NCBI RefSeq assembly: GCF_900240945.1
Contig: NZ_OESG01000013.1
Span: forward strand, 186,001 to 250,000
Origin: Mycobacterium sp. 3519A
Lineage (GTDB): Bacteria > Actinomycetota > Actinomycetes > Mycobacteriales > Mycobacteriaceae
Direction: 5' to 3'
Length of the DNA: 64,000 bases
A program made the position numbers and the translations under genes. The notes under the pieces were generated by a model. That model saw only the letters and a list, made by a program, of their open reading frames with translations, was not told the DNA's origin and ran no database searches. Below, piece by piece: positions 8,675 to 16,711 of the stretch. How positions within the stretch are numbered: position 1 is the first letter of the stretch; each line of letters starts with the position of its first letter.

Positions 8675-8937
8675 ATGGCCATCGGTTGGCCGTCGGTGCC
8701 GTGCCAGGCGTCGGCGGCATCCTGCAACGGCAGGCCCAGGGCGTTGCACAGTCCGATCACGGTGCCGAAGCTCGGGCTCGGCAGCCGTCCGACCTCGATC
8801 TTGCGCAGCGTCTCGGGGGAGATGCCCGCGTTGCGCGCAATGGTCTCCGGGTCGCGTCCGGCCCGGGCCGTCCTGATCAGCGCGCCGAGGCGTTGGCCTG
8901 CTCGCACCTGCTCGGGGCTCAGCGGTACACGCACCAT
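8671..8937 (-). CDS. XRE-family helix-turn-helix regulator
   Basis: A compact 88-residue Cro/C1-type DNA-binding protein. Residues 15-70 form the domain: LGALIRTARAGRD, then the helix-turn-helix ETIARNAGISPETLRKIEVG, then the supporting SFGTVIGLCNALGLPL. The ATG at 8937 fits the domain start; a longer open frame upstream crosses the divergent methionine aminopeptidase gene and is rejected. It has no sensor domain. A perfect inverted repeat just upstream of its start suggests autoregulation and control of the divergent gene. Confidence 0.88.
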   Translation of the reverse strand: MVRVPLSPEQVRAGQRLGALIRTARAGRDPETIARNAGISPETLRKIEVGRLPSPSFGTVIGLCNALGLPLQDAADAWHGTDGQPMAI

Positions 8938-8950
8938 GCCGTTAGCATAG

Positions 8951-8966
8951 CGGTATAAAAATACCG
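8951..8966. promoter_or_regulatory. Inverted repeat between xre and map, candidate XRE operator
   Basis: CGGTAT-AAAA-ATACCG is a perfect 6-4-6 palindrome in the 39-bp gap between the divergent XRE regulator and methionine aminopeptidase genes. Its position, overlapping any possible -10 region for either gene, fits a repressor operator. Binding by the adjacent XRE protein is inferred. Confidence 0.6.
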
Positions 8967-8976
8967 TGCTGGATGG

Positions 8977-9765
8977 ATGTGGCAGATGATCGAACTGAAG
9001 ACGGCGGCCGAGATCGACAAGATGGCAGTCACCGGGGCGTTCGTCGCGGAGACGCTGGCGACGCTGTCGGCCGAGGCGGAGCCCGGGGTGAATCTGATGC
9101 AGCTCGAGCATCACGCCCGCGAGCTGATCGCCGCGCGCGGTGCGACGTCGTGCTACTGGGACTACGCGCCGTCGTTCGGGCGCGGCCCGTTCAAGAACGT
9201 GATCTGCCTGTCGGTCAATGATGCTGTGCTGCACGGGCTTCCGCGCGATTACGTGTTGCGCGACGGCGACGTGTTAAGTCTTGATTTCGCGGTGTCGATC
9301 GACGGTTGGGTGGCCGATGCCGCGGTGACGGTGATCGTCGGCGAGGCGGCCGACGAGGAGGACAAGGCGCTGGTCGCCTCGACGCGCAGGGCGTTGGACG
9401 CGGCGGTGGCGGCGGCGGTGCCCGGTGGTCGACTCGGCGACATCTCGGCGGCCATCGGGGAGGTCGCTGCCGACGCCGGATATCGGGTGAACACCGAATT
9501 CGGCGGCCATGGCCTCGGGCGGACCATGCACGAGGATCCGCACGTGCCCAACCTCGGGCGGCGCGGGCGTGGGCTGCTGCTGCAGCCGGGGATGACGCTG
9601 GCGCTCGAGCCGTGGTGGGCGCGCGGCAGTAATCGGCTGGTGATGGATCCGGACGGGTGGACGCTGCGGTCGGCGGACGGGTCGAACACCGCGCACTCTG
9701 AACACACCATCGCGATCACCGAATCCGGCCCGCGTGTGCTCACCGCCGCGTACGCCCGCGCGTAG
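8977..9765 (+). CDS. map: Type I methionine aminopeptidase
   Basis: A pita-bread metalloprotease of about 260 residues that removes N-terminal Met from nascent proteins. The five metal ligands are visible: Asp in LSLDFAVS, Asp in VADAAVTV, His in GGHGLGRTMHEDP, Glu in LALEPWW and Glu in HSEHTIAI. The His in the early CYWDYAPSFG region is not conserved as in the housekeeping enzymes (the N-terminal segment is ATSCYWDYAP), so this is a divergent paralogue. ATG at 8977 or 8986 are both possible. It is paired with a divergent XRE regulator, which is unusual for a housekeeping map gene. Confidence 0.85.
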   Translation: MWQMIELKTAAEIDKMAVTGAFVAETLATLSAEAEPGVNLMQLEHHARELIAARGATSCYWDYAPSFGRGPFKNVICLSVNDAVLHGLPRDYVLRDGDVLSLDFAVSIDGWVADAAVTVIVGEAADEEDKALVASTRRALDAAVAAAVPGGRLGDISAAIGEVAADAGYRVNTEFGGHGLGRTMHEDPHVPNLGRRGRGLLLQPGMTLALEPWWARGSNRLVMDPDGWTLRSADGSNTAHSEHTIAITESGPRVLTAAYARA

Positions 9766-9819
9766 TCAGGTCAGTTGTCGCTCGGTACGTGGGCACTTTC
9801 GCATACGGCCTCCCAGAAG

Positions 9820-10215
9820 TCAGAGGCCGCCGAGATCGTCGGGCACATCGACGGCATGCTCCCGAAGGGCCGCCAACGGCACCACGTCCAGCGTGCGCTC
9901 ATGGGTGCTGGCCAGCACTACCGGAGCGGCGCATTCGTCCCGATAGGCGCGGAACCAATTGGCCGCGGTGACGCACCAGCGGTCGCCCGGCGTCAGGCCG
10001 GGAAAGCGGTACTCAGGCCGCGGTGTCGACAGATCGTTGCCGATCGACCGCTGATGTTCCAGGAACTCCGCGGTCACCACGGCACAGATCGTGTGCCTGC
10101 CGATGTCCTCCGGACCCGTCGAGCAGCAGCCGTCGCGGTAGAAACCGGTCATCGGCTCGGTCCCGCACGGCTGAAGCGGTTCACCGAGCACATTGATCTC
10201 AGAGGTCTCGGACAT
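9820..10215 (-). CDS. DUF2237 family protein
   Basis: A 131-residue protein whose features match DUF2237: NVLGEPLQPCGTEPMTGFYRDGCC, then DIGRHTICAVVTAEFLEHQRSIGNDLSTP and GDRWCVTAANWFRAY. Conserved cysteines occur in PCGT, DGCC and DRWCV. The family has no established biochemical role. Its ATG overlaps the stop of the upstream nitroreductase-like gene by 1 nt (TGATG), so the two are translationally coupled. Confidence 0.85.
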   Translation of the reverse strand: MSETSEINVLGEPLQPCGTEPMTGFYRDGCCSTGPEDIGRHTICAVVTAEFLEHQRSIGNDLSTPRPEYRFPGLTPGDRWCVTAANWFRAYRDECAAPVVLASTHERTLDVVPLAALREHAVDVPDDLGGL

Positions 10216-10697
10216 CAGGCAGGCGTCAGCTTCACCGCCCGCAGCGGTTCCCGTTCGGCCGCTTCCCTGAACTCGTCGACCGTCGGGATGCGGCCGTCCC
10301 GGAACTGCAGCCCCATCATCCGCTGCGCGCGCCTGACGCCGTAGGTCTCGGCGACCTTGTGCGCCAATTCCGCGACGGCCCCGGGATCTTCGATGAGCTC
10401 ACCGTGCATGGCCTTCATCGTGCCGTCGTGCAGCACTTCGGCGAGCGCCCCGTTGCGGAAGTTCTTCGTCCACGCCGCGCCGGCGAGCGCATAGAGCGTG
10501 TTGTCAATTCGGTGCGCGCTCACTGGAATCGAGTACCGATTGCCCGACTTGCGGCCCGTGAAGTTCAGCACCATCAGCTGCTTGCGGGCGGCGCCGGCAA
10601 GCGGGGTGCGCAGCAAGAACTTCAGCGCGGGGTTGACCGCGCGGAGAAGCCGCTCAGGCGGATGCGATGAGGTAACCGCTGGTGACTGTTCTGGCAT
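10215..10697 (-). CDS. Deazaflavin-dependent nitroreductase (Ddn) family protein
   Basis: A 160-residue split beta-barrel protein of the F420-binding Ddn/nitroreductase family (PF04075 type). KQLMVLNFTGRKSGNRYSIP is the diagnostic strand-turn, with GRKSG contacting the cofactor; LYALAGAAWTKNFRNG and the EVLHDGTMKAMHGELIED strands follow. Members use F420H2 to reduce quinones or nitro compounds. The physiological substrate cannot be inferred. It is co-transcribed with the downstream DUF2237 gene through a 1-nt stop/start overlap. Confidence 0.82.
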   Translation of the reverse strand: MPEQSPAVTSSHPPERLLRAVNPALKFLLRTPLAGAARKQLMVLNFTGRKSGNRYSIPVSAHRIDNTLYALAGAAWTKNFRNGALAEVLHDGTMKAMHGELIEDPGAVAELAHKVAETYGVRRAQRMMGLQFRDGRIPTVDEFREAAEREPLRAVKLTPA

Positions 10698-10738
10698 GAG
10701 CTCACGGTAGGACTACCGCGGCGCGTGTGGGGCGCGAT

Positions 10739-11323
10739 TCACCGGCGACCGGTTCTGCCGTCCTCCCGGACCAAGTCGACGATCTCGCGGTTCCACGCGT
10801 TGTACCGTGCGTGCCTCAGGCCGCCGTTGACCAGTACGACCATCAGGGCTGCGACGCCGGCCGCGCACAACCAGAGTCCGACCGCGGCGACGACGGCGTC
10901 GGCGCCTGCTTGCCACGACTGCGCGGGCGGGCTGACCTGCCGACCGTCCTTGTCGACCCAGATGTCAACCTTCGAACCGTCTTTCACGGGTGCGTGGTAG
11001 GTGACCAGCCCGGCGGTCTCGACGTCACCGGCTTGCCAGCGGGCCTCCACGCGTGCCGCGGTGCCCCGAGGGTTCGGCTTGCTGTCGGCCGTCGCGGTGG
11101 CGGCGACCCGGTGCCGGTCGAGTTTCTGCGCGGCGTACATCTTGGCGTGTTCGTCGTGAACCGCGGTGCCGACTGCGCCTGCGAACGGAATGACGGCCAG
11201 CAATGCCACGACGGCGACGGCCAGCACAGCGACCTCGACGCGGTCAGAGGAGCGAACCAGCGGGTTACGGCCTCGCACCTGGGCTAATCGCCACCGCCAC
11301 CAGGCCACTGTCAACCACTGCAT
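10739..11323 (-). CDS. Rv1733c-type transmembrane protein
   Basis: A 194-residue membrane protein with two transmembrane helices, about residues 30-52 (VEVAVLAVAVVALLAVIPFAG) and 140-165 (VVAAVGLWLCAAGVAALMVVLVNG), around an extracytoplasmic beta-rich domain with VTYHAPVKDGSKVDIWVDKDG. The RGRNPLVRSSDRVE segment before helix 1 is characteristic of the Rv1733c family common in mycobacteria and streptomycetes. I take the ATG at 11323, preceded by GGAGGGG, rather than a longer frame from 11425. Function is unknown. Confidence 0.85.
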   Translation of the reverse strand: MQWLTVAWWRWRLAQVRGRNPLVRSSDRVEVAVLAVAVVALLAVIPFAGAVGTAVHDEHAKMYAAQKLDRHRVAATATADSKPNPRGTAARVEARWQAGDVETAGLVTYHAPVKDGSKVDIWVDKDGRQVSPPAQSWQAGADAVVAAVGLWLCAAGVAALMVVLVNGGLRHARYNAWNREIVDLVREDGRTGRR

Positions 11324-11540
11324 GACACACCCCTCCTCGGTCACTCGCGCACCGAGGTGTGGATAGACCAGACTTGGAAACTCAAACCCAACCGCGCCGC
11401 CCCGCTGAGACGTGGACACCGCCATCTTAGCGTTGACTTACTTGCAATTGGCCTGTATATGACGAGCGCCACGACTTTCTGGCAAACGTGATGTAGCTTC
11501 AAACGGCACAGCGGGGACAGCCGCTGCCTAGGAGTAAGCG

Positions 11541-13337
11541 GTGGATGCGACACCATTCGGGCACTATCAACTGCAAAAGCTGATCGGCCGGGGCGGTATG
11601 GGAGAGGTCTACCGCGCCTACGACACCAAGACCGACCGTATCGTCGCGCTCAAGGTACTTCCCCATCATCTGGCCGAGGACGCCACGTTTCAGCAGCGGT
11701 TTCGCCGCGAATCGCAGGCCGCCGCGGGCCTGAGCGACCCGCACGTGGTACCCATCCACGGTTACGGCGAGATCGACGGCCGACTCTATCTGGACATGCG
11801 GCTGATCGAGGGCCGCAACCTCGGCACCATGCTCGAGGAGGCCGAGGGCAAACCGCTCGGGGCGGCCTTCGCGGTCAACGTCGTCGAGCAGGTGGCCACG
11901 GCGTTGGATGCCGCGCACAGTGCCGGCCTGATCCACCGCGACGTCAAACCGTCGAACATCCTGATCACCGAGCGCGACTTCGTGTACCTGATCGACTTCG
12001 GGCTGGCCCGCACCGCGGGGGAAAAGGGCCTGACGACGGCGGGCAACACGCTCGGCACGCTGGCCTACATGGCGCCGGAGCGGTTCGAGGGCGCCCAGAT
12101 CGATCCGCGCGCCGACATCTACGCGCTGACGTGTGTGCTCTACGAGTGCATCACCGGGCAGCGGCCGTATCCCGCGGAGAGCTACGAGCAGCAGATCAAG
12201 GGGCACATGGTGGCGCCGCCGCCGAAGCCGTCGACGCTGGACCCGAAGTTGTCGGCGTTCGACGACGTGATCGCCAAGGGCATGGCCAAGAAGCCGGTGA
12301 AGCGGTATCAGACCGCAGGCGAGTTGGCGGCCGCGGCCAGGCGTGCGCTGGAGACGCCGGTGCGGTCGACGGGTCGCTCGGGCAAGCACTCCAAACAACG
12401 ATCGGCAGGGGGCATGTCGCGGCGCGCGCTGGCGATCGCCGCATCGGTGGTGTTACTCGCCGCGCTCGGCACGTTCGCGGTGTGGCAGTGGGCAGGCTCG
12501 CGGGGCAGCGACACCAAGCCCGCCGGCGTGGCCGAGAGTTCGGCGACCCCGGCACCGGTGTCCGGCGCGGTGCCCGAGATCGCGGCGACGGTGCCCGAGG
12601 CGATCAAGTCGACCGGCCGACTGGTGATCGGCGTCAACGTCCCTTATGCGCCAAATGAATTCAAGGACTCGTCGGGTCAGATCGTCGGCTTCGATGTCGA
12701 CCTGATGAACGCGGTCGCCAAGACGCTGGGGCTCAAACCCGATTACCGCGAGACGGGTTTCGAGGCGATCATTCCGTCGATCCGCGCCGGCGACTTCAAC
12801 ATCGGGATGTCGTCGTTCACCGACACCAAGGAACGCGAAGGCTCCGCGGACTTCGTCACCTACTTCCAGGCGGGCACGCTGTGGGCGCAGAAGGTCGGCG
12901 CAGGCGTCGATCCGGACAACGCGTGCGGGCTGCGCGTCGGCGTGCAGTACGCGACGATCCAAGAGACCGAAGAGATTCCGGCGAAGAGCCAGGCGTGCAC
13001 CGAGGCGGGCAATGCGGCCATCGAGAAGGTCGTCTACGTCAGCCAGGACGACTTGAACACCGCGCTGATCGGCGGGGAAGTCGATGCGATGTCGGCGGAT
13101 TCGCCTGCGACGGGTTTCGCCGTCAAGACGTCGGGCGGCGTGCTGGAGCCCGCAGGCGAGATCTTCGACACCGCCCCCTACGGATGGCCGGTGGCCAAGG
13201 ATTCGGGGCTCGCGGAACCGCTGAAGCGGGCACTTGAGCATGTGATCCAGACGGGGGAGTACCGCACGATCGCCACGATGTGGGGTGTGGAGAAGGGCAT
13301 GATCACCTCGCCAGTGATCAACGGGGCGATTCGCTGA
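11541..13337 (+). CDS. Transmembrane Ser/Thr protein kinase with C-terminal solute-binding (SBP family 3) sensor
   Basis: A 598-residue receptor-like kinase starting at GTG with an upstream AGGAGT site. The Hanks-type kinase domain covers residues 8-270: glycine loop GRGGMG, Lys38 in VALKVL, catalytic HRDVKPSN (132-139), DFG at 152-154, a Thr-rich activation loop (LTTAGNTLGT) and APE at 178-180. A single membrane helix lies at about 295-317. Outside, residues 350-595 form a family-3 periplasmic binding protein of the amino-acid/opine type: GRLVIGVNVPYAPNEF, VGFDVDLMNAVAKTLG, then the FEAIIPSIRAGDFNIGMSSFTDT signature. An extracellular amino acid or similar ligand probably controls the kinase. 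It appears monocistronic. Confidence 0.93.
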   Translation: MDATPFGHYQLQKLIGRGGMGEVYRAYDTKTDRIVALKVLPHHLAEDATFQQRFRRESQAAAGLSDPHVVPIHGYGEIDGRLYLDMRLIEGRNLGTMLEEAEGKPLGAAFAVNVVEQVATALDAAHSAGLIHRDVKPSNILITERDFVYLIDFGLARTAGEKGLTTAGNTLGTLAYMAPERFEGAQIDPRADIYALTCVLYECITGQRPYPAESYEQQIKGHMVAPPPKPSTLDPKLSAFDDVIAKGMAKKPVKRYQTAGELAAAARRALETPVRSTGRSGKHSKQRSAGGMSRRALAIAASVVLLAALGTFAVWQWAGSRGSDTKPAGVAESSATPAPVSGAVPEIAATVPEAIKSTGRLVIGVNVPYAPNEFKDSSGQIVGFDVDLMNAVAKTLGLKPDYRETGFEAIIPSIRAGDFNIGMSSFTDTKEREGSADFVTYFQAGTLWAQKVGAGVDPDNACGLRVGVQYATIQETEEIPAKSQACTEAGNAAIEKVVYVSQDDLNTALIGGEVDAMSADSPATGFAVKTSGGVLEPAGEIFDTAPYGWPVAKDSGLAEPLKRALEHVIQTGEYRTIATMWGVEKGMITSPVINGAIR

Positions 13338-13423
13338 CACATCGTCGGGGTGTAGATTGGTGGTAGGCCGCCGTTCGCCCGACGCACGATCTCGGCCGAA
13401 CCGACATGGTTAAGGACCAGGCT

Positions 13424-13561
13424 ATGGAATCGTCCGATTTGTTTTCGCATCCCTATGTGCCCGAAGCGGTTTCGAACAAGGAATCGTCTGCCGACCCAGT
13501 GCAGGCTCCCGTGTTCTCGGACCGCCCTGACTCGACTGCTGATACGCCGCCGTCGTCATGA
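13424..13561 (+). CDS. Small hypothetical protein, 45 aa, coupled to DUF5994 gene
   Basis: An ATG at 13424 with AAGGA about 10 nt upstream opens a 45-codon frame whose TGA stop overlaps the ATG of the next gene (ATGA). The peptide is polar and rich in Ser, Asp, Glu and Pro, without a signal peptide or membrane segment. The tight overlap and ribosome-binding site support translation; no homologue is recognised. It may act mainly to couple translation to the DUF5994 gene. Confidence 0.5.
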   Translation: MESSDLFSHPYVPEAVSNKESSADPVQAPVFSDRPDSTADTPPSS

Positions 13562-14064
13562 ACGGCTTGACCGGGACGCGGCGGTTGGCCCGTCCCGTCA
13601 GGCTGGCGCTCGCCCAACATCTGGGCTCTGACATCGACGGGGCGTGGTGGCCGTATACGTCGTCGCTCGCTGACGAACTGCCCCAACTGATCAGCGTTTT
13701 GCACAAACCGCTCGGCGAAATCGTCGACATCTGCATCAACTGGTCGGCCGTGCAGGGGCCGCGGGAACTCTACGAAAGCGTGTCCGGACCCAAAACGGCG
13801 CGCGTCGGCCATCCGGGACGTCAGCGCCTGATGGTCGTCGAGGGCCGCCTCGGCTGCGCGAATCTGCTTGTGGTGCCGCACATGACGTCGCAGCCGCTGG
13901 GCGTCATGGTGATGCGGTGCGCGGCCGCGAGGTCGTTCTCGAGTGCCGAACGTGACACCGAACTCTTCGAGATCGCGGAATGCGTGATGCGCGCTGCGCA
14001 ACTCGAAAGTGCTTCGTGGACAACCCGTATGCGCGCTGGCGCCGTTCCTTCGCAGGAGGCCTAG
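13558..14064 (+). CDS. DUF5994 family protein (copy 1)
   Basis: A 168-residue soluble protein with the DUF5994 hallmark SDIDGAWWPYTSSLADELPQ near residues 22-41, then DICINWSAVQGPREL and RLGCANLLVVPHMTSQPLGV. The family is found in mycobacteria and has no assigned function. Two paralogues lie about 22 kb downstream in this window. It is preceded by a coupled 45-aa frame and followed directly by a strong hairpin that separates it from cspA. Confidence 0.82.
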   Translation: MNGLTGTRRLARPVRLALAQHLGSDIDGAWWPYTSSLADELPQLISVLHKPLGEIVDICINWSAVQGPRELYESVSGPKTARVGHPGRQRLMVVEGRLGCANLLVVPHMTSQPLGVMVMRCAAARSFSSAERDTELFEIAECVMRAAQLESASWTTRMRAGAVPSQEA

Positions 14065-14070
14065 AAACGC

Positions 14071-14108
14071 CAATGGGCTGGCACGGAGTTATCCGTACCA
14101 GCCCATTG
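14071..14108. terminator. Bidirectional terminator hairpin
   Basis: A 17-bp arm beginning CAATGGGCTGG pairs with the arm ending CCAGCCCATTG with one mismatch, around a 4-nt loop. It lies between the convergent DUF5994 and cspA genes. There is no T-tract, as is common for mycobacterial hairpins. Confidence 0.75.
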
Positions 14109-14123
14109 TGAAGTCTGGGTCGC

Positions 14124-14327
14124 TCACACGGAGGAGACGCGTACCGCCTGGGGGCCCTTGGCTCCCTGCTCGACCTCGAATTGGACGCGCTGGTTTTCCT
14201 CGAGGGTGCGGAAGCCGCTGCCCTGGATCTCGGAAAAGTGCACGAAGACATCCTTCGCGCCGTCGTCAGGCGTGATGAAGCCGAAGCCCTTGTCGCCGTT
14301 GAACCACTTCACAGTTCCCTGTGCCAT
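14124..14327 (-). CDS. cspA: Cold shock protein
   Basis: A 67-residue single OB-fold cold-shock domain. RNP1 is KGFGFITPD and RNP2 is DVFVHFSEI, with the basic/aromatic [14 protein letters not shown] start. It binds single-stranded RNA and DNA and melts secondary structure. A DEAD-box helicase gene lies 68 bp upstream on the same strand, a functionally matched pair for RNA remodelling at low temperature. The A-rich untranslated leader is unlike the surrounding GC-rich DNA, as in other csp genes. Confidence 0.95.
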   Translation of the reverse strand: MAQGTVKWFNGDKGFGFITPDDGAKDVFVHFSEIQGSGFRTLEENQRVQFEVEQGAKGPQAVRVSSV

Positions 14328-14395
14328 TTACTTACTTCTTCCATTTCAAATGCGGATGTACCAAAAACATCCGCGCATCACGGTAGCAGGGCCGG

Positions 14396-15685
14396 TCAGA
14401 CGGCGCTGCGTTGTGAAGTTCTTGCGCCGTGACCGCGACGACGACGTGCGGACCCCGATCGACGCGGCCGCGTCGGATTGGGCGTTTGCGCCGCCGCCTT
14501 GGGTGCGGGCGCCCGATAGGGGGCGCGTTCGCCCGCCACCGCATCCACGGCGGCCGATTCGGCCGTCACTTCCTGCGGCGTGACGCGAATGCCTGCCCGA
14601 CGCAACAGCGCCTGCGTTTCGCGGCGTTGCTCGGGCAACACGACAGTCACCACATCGCCCGAGTTACCGGCCCGCGCGGTCCTGCCGGACCGGTGCAGAT
14701 ACGCCTTGTGCTCGGCGGGCGGATCGATGTGGACCACCAACTCGATCCCGTCGACGTGCACGCCGCGCGCGGCGATGTCGGTGGCGACCAGCACCCGTAC
14801 GTCGCCTGCAGAGAACGCGGCGAGGTTACGGTCGCGCGCCGGCTGGGAAAGGTTGCCGTGCAAGTCAACTGCGGGCACGCCGGACTCGGTGAGCTGTTTG
14901 GCGAGCTTGCGCGCCTGATGTTTGGTGCGCATGAACAGGATTCGGCGTTCGCTGCCGGACGCCAGCCGGTGCACCAGTTCCTTCTTGGCCTGGACGCCCG
15001 CGACGTGGAACACGTGGTGTGTCATCGCGGGCACCGGCGAATCGGCGGTGTCGACGGAGTGCAGCACCTCGTTGCGCAGGAAGCGTTTGACGAGTTTGTC
15101 GACGCCGTTGTCCAGGGTGGCGGAGAACAGCAACCGCTGCCCGCCGCTCGGGGTCGCGGCCAGGATGCGGGTCACACCGGGCAGGAACCCGAGGTCCGCC
15201 ATGTGGTCGGCCTCGTCGATGACGGTGATCGCGACCGCGTCGAGACTGATCAGGCGTTGCTTCATCAGGTCCTCGAGTCGGCCGGGGCAGGCCACCACGA
15301 TGTCGACGCCGGATTTCAGCGCCGCCACCTGCTTGCCCTGCGGCACGCCGCCGAAGATGGTGGTCACCCGCATCTGGTAGGCGGCGGCCAGCGGTTCGAG
15401 GGTCGCGGTGATCTGGCTGGCCAGTTCGCGGGTCGGAGCGAGCACCAGGCCCGACGGCTGTGACGCACGTCGCTTGGTGCCGGCCAGCCTACTCACCAGC
15501 GGAATGGAGAAGGCCAGCGTCTTGCCGCTGCCCGTCTTGCCCCGGCCCAGCACGTCGCGGCCGGCGAGGGTGTCGGGCAGGGTCTGGATCTGGATGGGAA
15601 ACGGACTGGTGATGGCGCGCGCAGCGAGCACATCGATCAGTGGTTCGGACACGCCGAGATCGGCAAAAGTGTTGGGAGTACTAAT
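14396..15685 (-). CDS. DEAD-box ATP-dependent RNA helicase, apparent ATT start
   Basis: A 429-residue helicase with every DEAD-box motif: Q-motif TFADLGVSEP...PFPIQ, Walker A GKTGSGKT, Ia PTRELA, DEAD in VIDEADHM, SAT in LLFSATLD, and motif VI HRSGRTARAG. A basic Arg/Pro tail of about 40 residues follows and probably contacts RNA. Homology begins at STPNTFADLG, and the only frame upstream has no ATG, GTG or TTG near it. The codon immediately before, ATT at 15685, has GAAAGA upstream and is the likely start, a rare initiation codon. The open frame extending to 16999 crosses genes on the other strand and is not real. Confidence 0.85.
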   Translation of the reverse strand: MSTPNTFADLGVSEPLIDVLAARAITSPFPIQIQTLPDTLAGRDVLGRGKTGSGKTLAFSIPLVSRLAGTKRRASQPSGLVLAPTRELASQITATLEPLAAAYQMRVTTIFGGVPQGKQVAALKSGVDIVVACPGRLEDLMKQRLISLDAVAITVIDEADHMADLGFLPGVTRILAATPSGGQRLLFSATLDNGVDKLVKRFLRNEVLHSVDTADSPVPAMTHHVFHVAGVQAKKELVHRLASGSERRILFMRTKHQARKLAKQLTESGVPAVDLHGNLSQPARDRNLAAFSAGDVRVLVATDIAARGVHVDGIELVVHIDPPAEHKAYLHRSGRTARAGNSGDVVTVVLPEQRRETQALLRRAGIRVTPQEVTAESAAVDAVAGERAPYRAPAPKAAAQTPNPTRPRRSGSARRRRGHGARTSQRSAV

Positions 15686-15895
15686 TTTTGGGTGTCTTTC
15701 AGAGTCACGAGGTGGCGAGATTGCCGGTGGGCAAAATCGATCGCCGCGATACGAATCGCGCTGATGAGCGCGGGGGGAGGAGAATGTCTCACGACGTATC
15801 AGCCGTTGATTTGAACAGCCGACGTTGAGACAAGCATAGCAGGCGCACCTGCGGGTATTCACCGACCACCAGTCGTCGACCGTCAGGAAGCCCTT

Positions 15896-16711
15896 GTGAG
15901 TGACACCAATCAGCGCCAACTCGGCGCGTCGGACAGCCCCATCGAGGACGAGTTGGAGGAAGCGTTCGGCCGCATGATCGACGAGGGCACGCAGCGCCTG
16001 CATCGCACGTGGCGAGAGGTGTTGGTGACCGGCTTCTTCGGCGGCACCGAGGTTGCGATGGGGGTGTTGGCGTACCTGTCCGTCCTGCAGGCCACCCATG
16101 ACCCACTGCTCGCCGGGCTGGCGTTCTCGATCGGATTCCTGGCGCTGATGCTGGGCCGCAGCGAGTTGTTCACCGAAGGCTTCCTGGTGCCCGTCACCAC
16201 GGTGGTCGCCAAGCGCGCCAGCATCTGGCAGATGCTCAAGCTGTGGGCAGGCACGCTGGTCGCGAATCTCGCGGGCGGATGGGTGCTGATGTGGTTGATC
16301 ATGCTCGCGTTCCCAAAGCTGCACGAGCAGGTCGTGGAGTCGGCGGGCCATTTCGCGACCGCTCCGATGACGGCGCAGAACATTGCGCTGGCGGTGCTCG
16401 GCGGGATGGTCATCACGTTGATGACCCGCATGCAGCACGGCACCGACGCGGTGATCGGCAAGATCGCGGCCGCCGTCGCTGCGGCGTTTCTGCTGGCCGG
16501 TTTGCAGTTGTTTCACTCGGTGCTCGACTCGCTGCTGATCTTCGGCGCACTCATCACCGGGGACGCGCCGTTCGGTTATCTCGATTGGCTGCGCTGGTTC
16601 GGCTATACCGTGGTCGGAAACGTGGTTGGCGGCCTGGTCCTGGTGACGCTGTTGCGCCTGCTGCGGAGTAAGGATCGTTTGGAGGAGGAGCGTGTCGCCG
16701 CCGACAACTGA
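15896..16711 (+). CDS. Formate/nitrite transporter (FNT) family channel
   Basis: A 271-residue membrane protein with about six transmembrane helices, starting at GTG with AGGAAG upstream. The first FNT helix-turn appears as REVLVTGFFGGTEVAMGVLAYL, the second repeat as SIGFLALMLGRSELFTEG, where SELFTE is the conserved loop. This subgroup (YfdC-like) has an N-terminal acidic cytoplasmic segment (PIEDELEEAFGRMIDEG). It conducts small monovalent anions such as formate or nitrite. The formate dehydrogenase operon 6 kb downstream makes formate attractive as the substrate, but that is inference. Confidence 0.85.
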   Translation: MSDTNQRQLGASDSPIEDELEEAFGRMIDEGTQRLHRTWREVLVTGFFGGTEVAMGVLAYLSVLQATHDPLLAGLAFSIGFLALMLGRSELFTEGFLVPVTTVVAKRASIWQMLKLWAGTLVANLAGGWVLMWLIMLAFPKLHEQVVESAGHFATAPMTAQNIALAVLGGMVITLMTRMQHGTDAVIGKIAAAVAAAFLLAGLQLFHSVLDSLLIFGALITGDAPFGYLDWLRWFGYTVVGNVVGGLVLVTLLRLLRSKDRLEEERVAADN

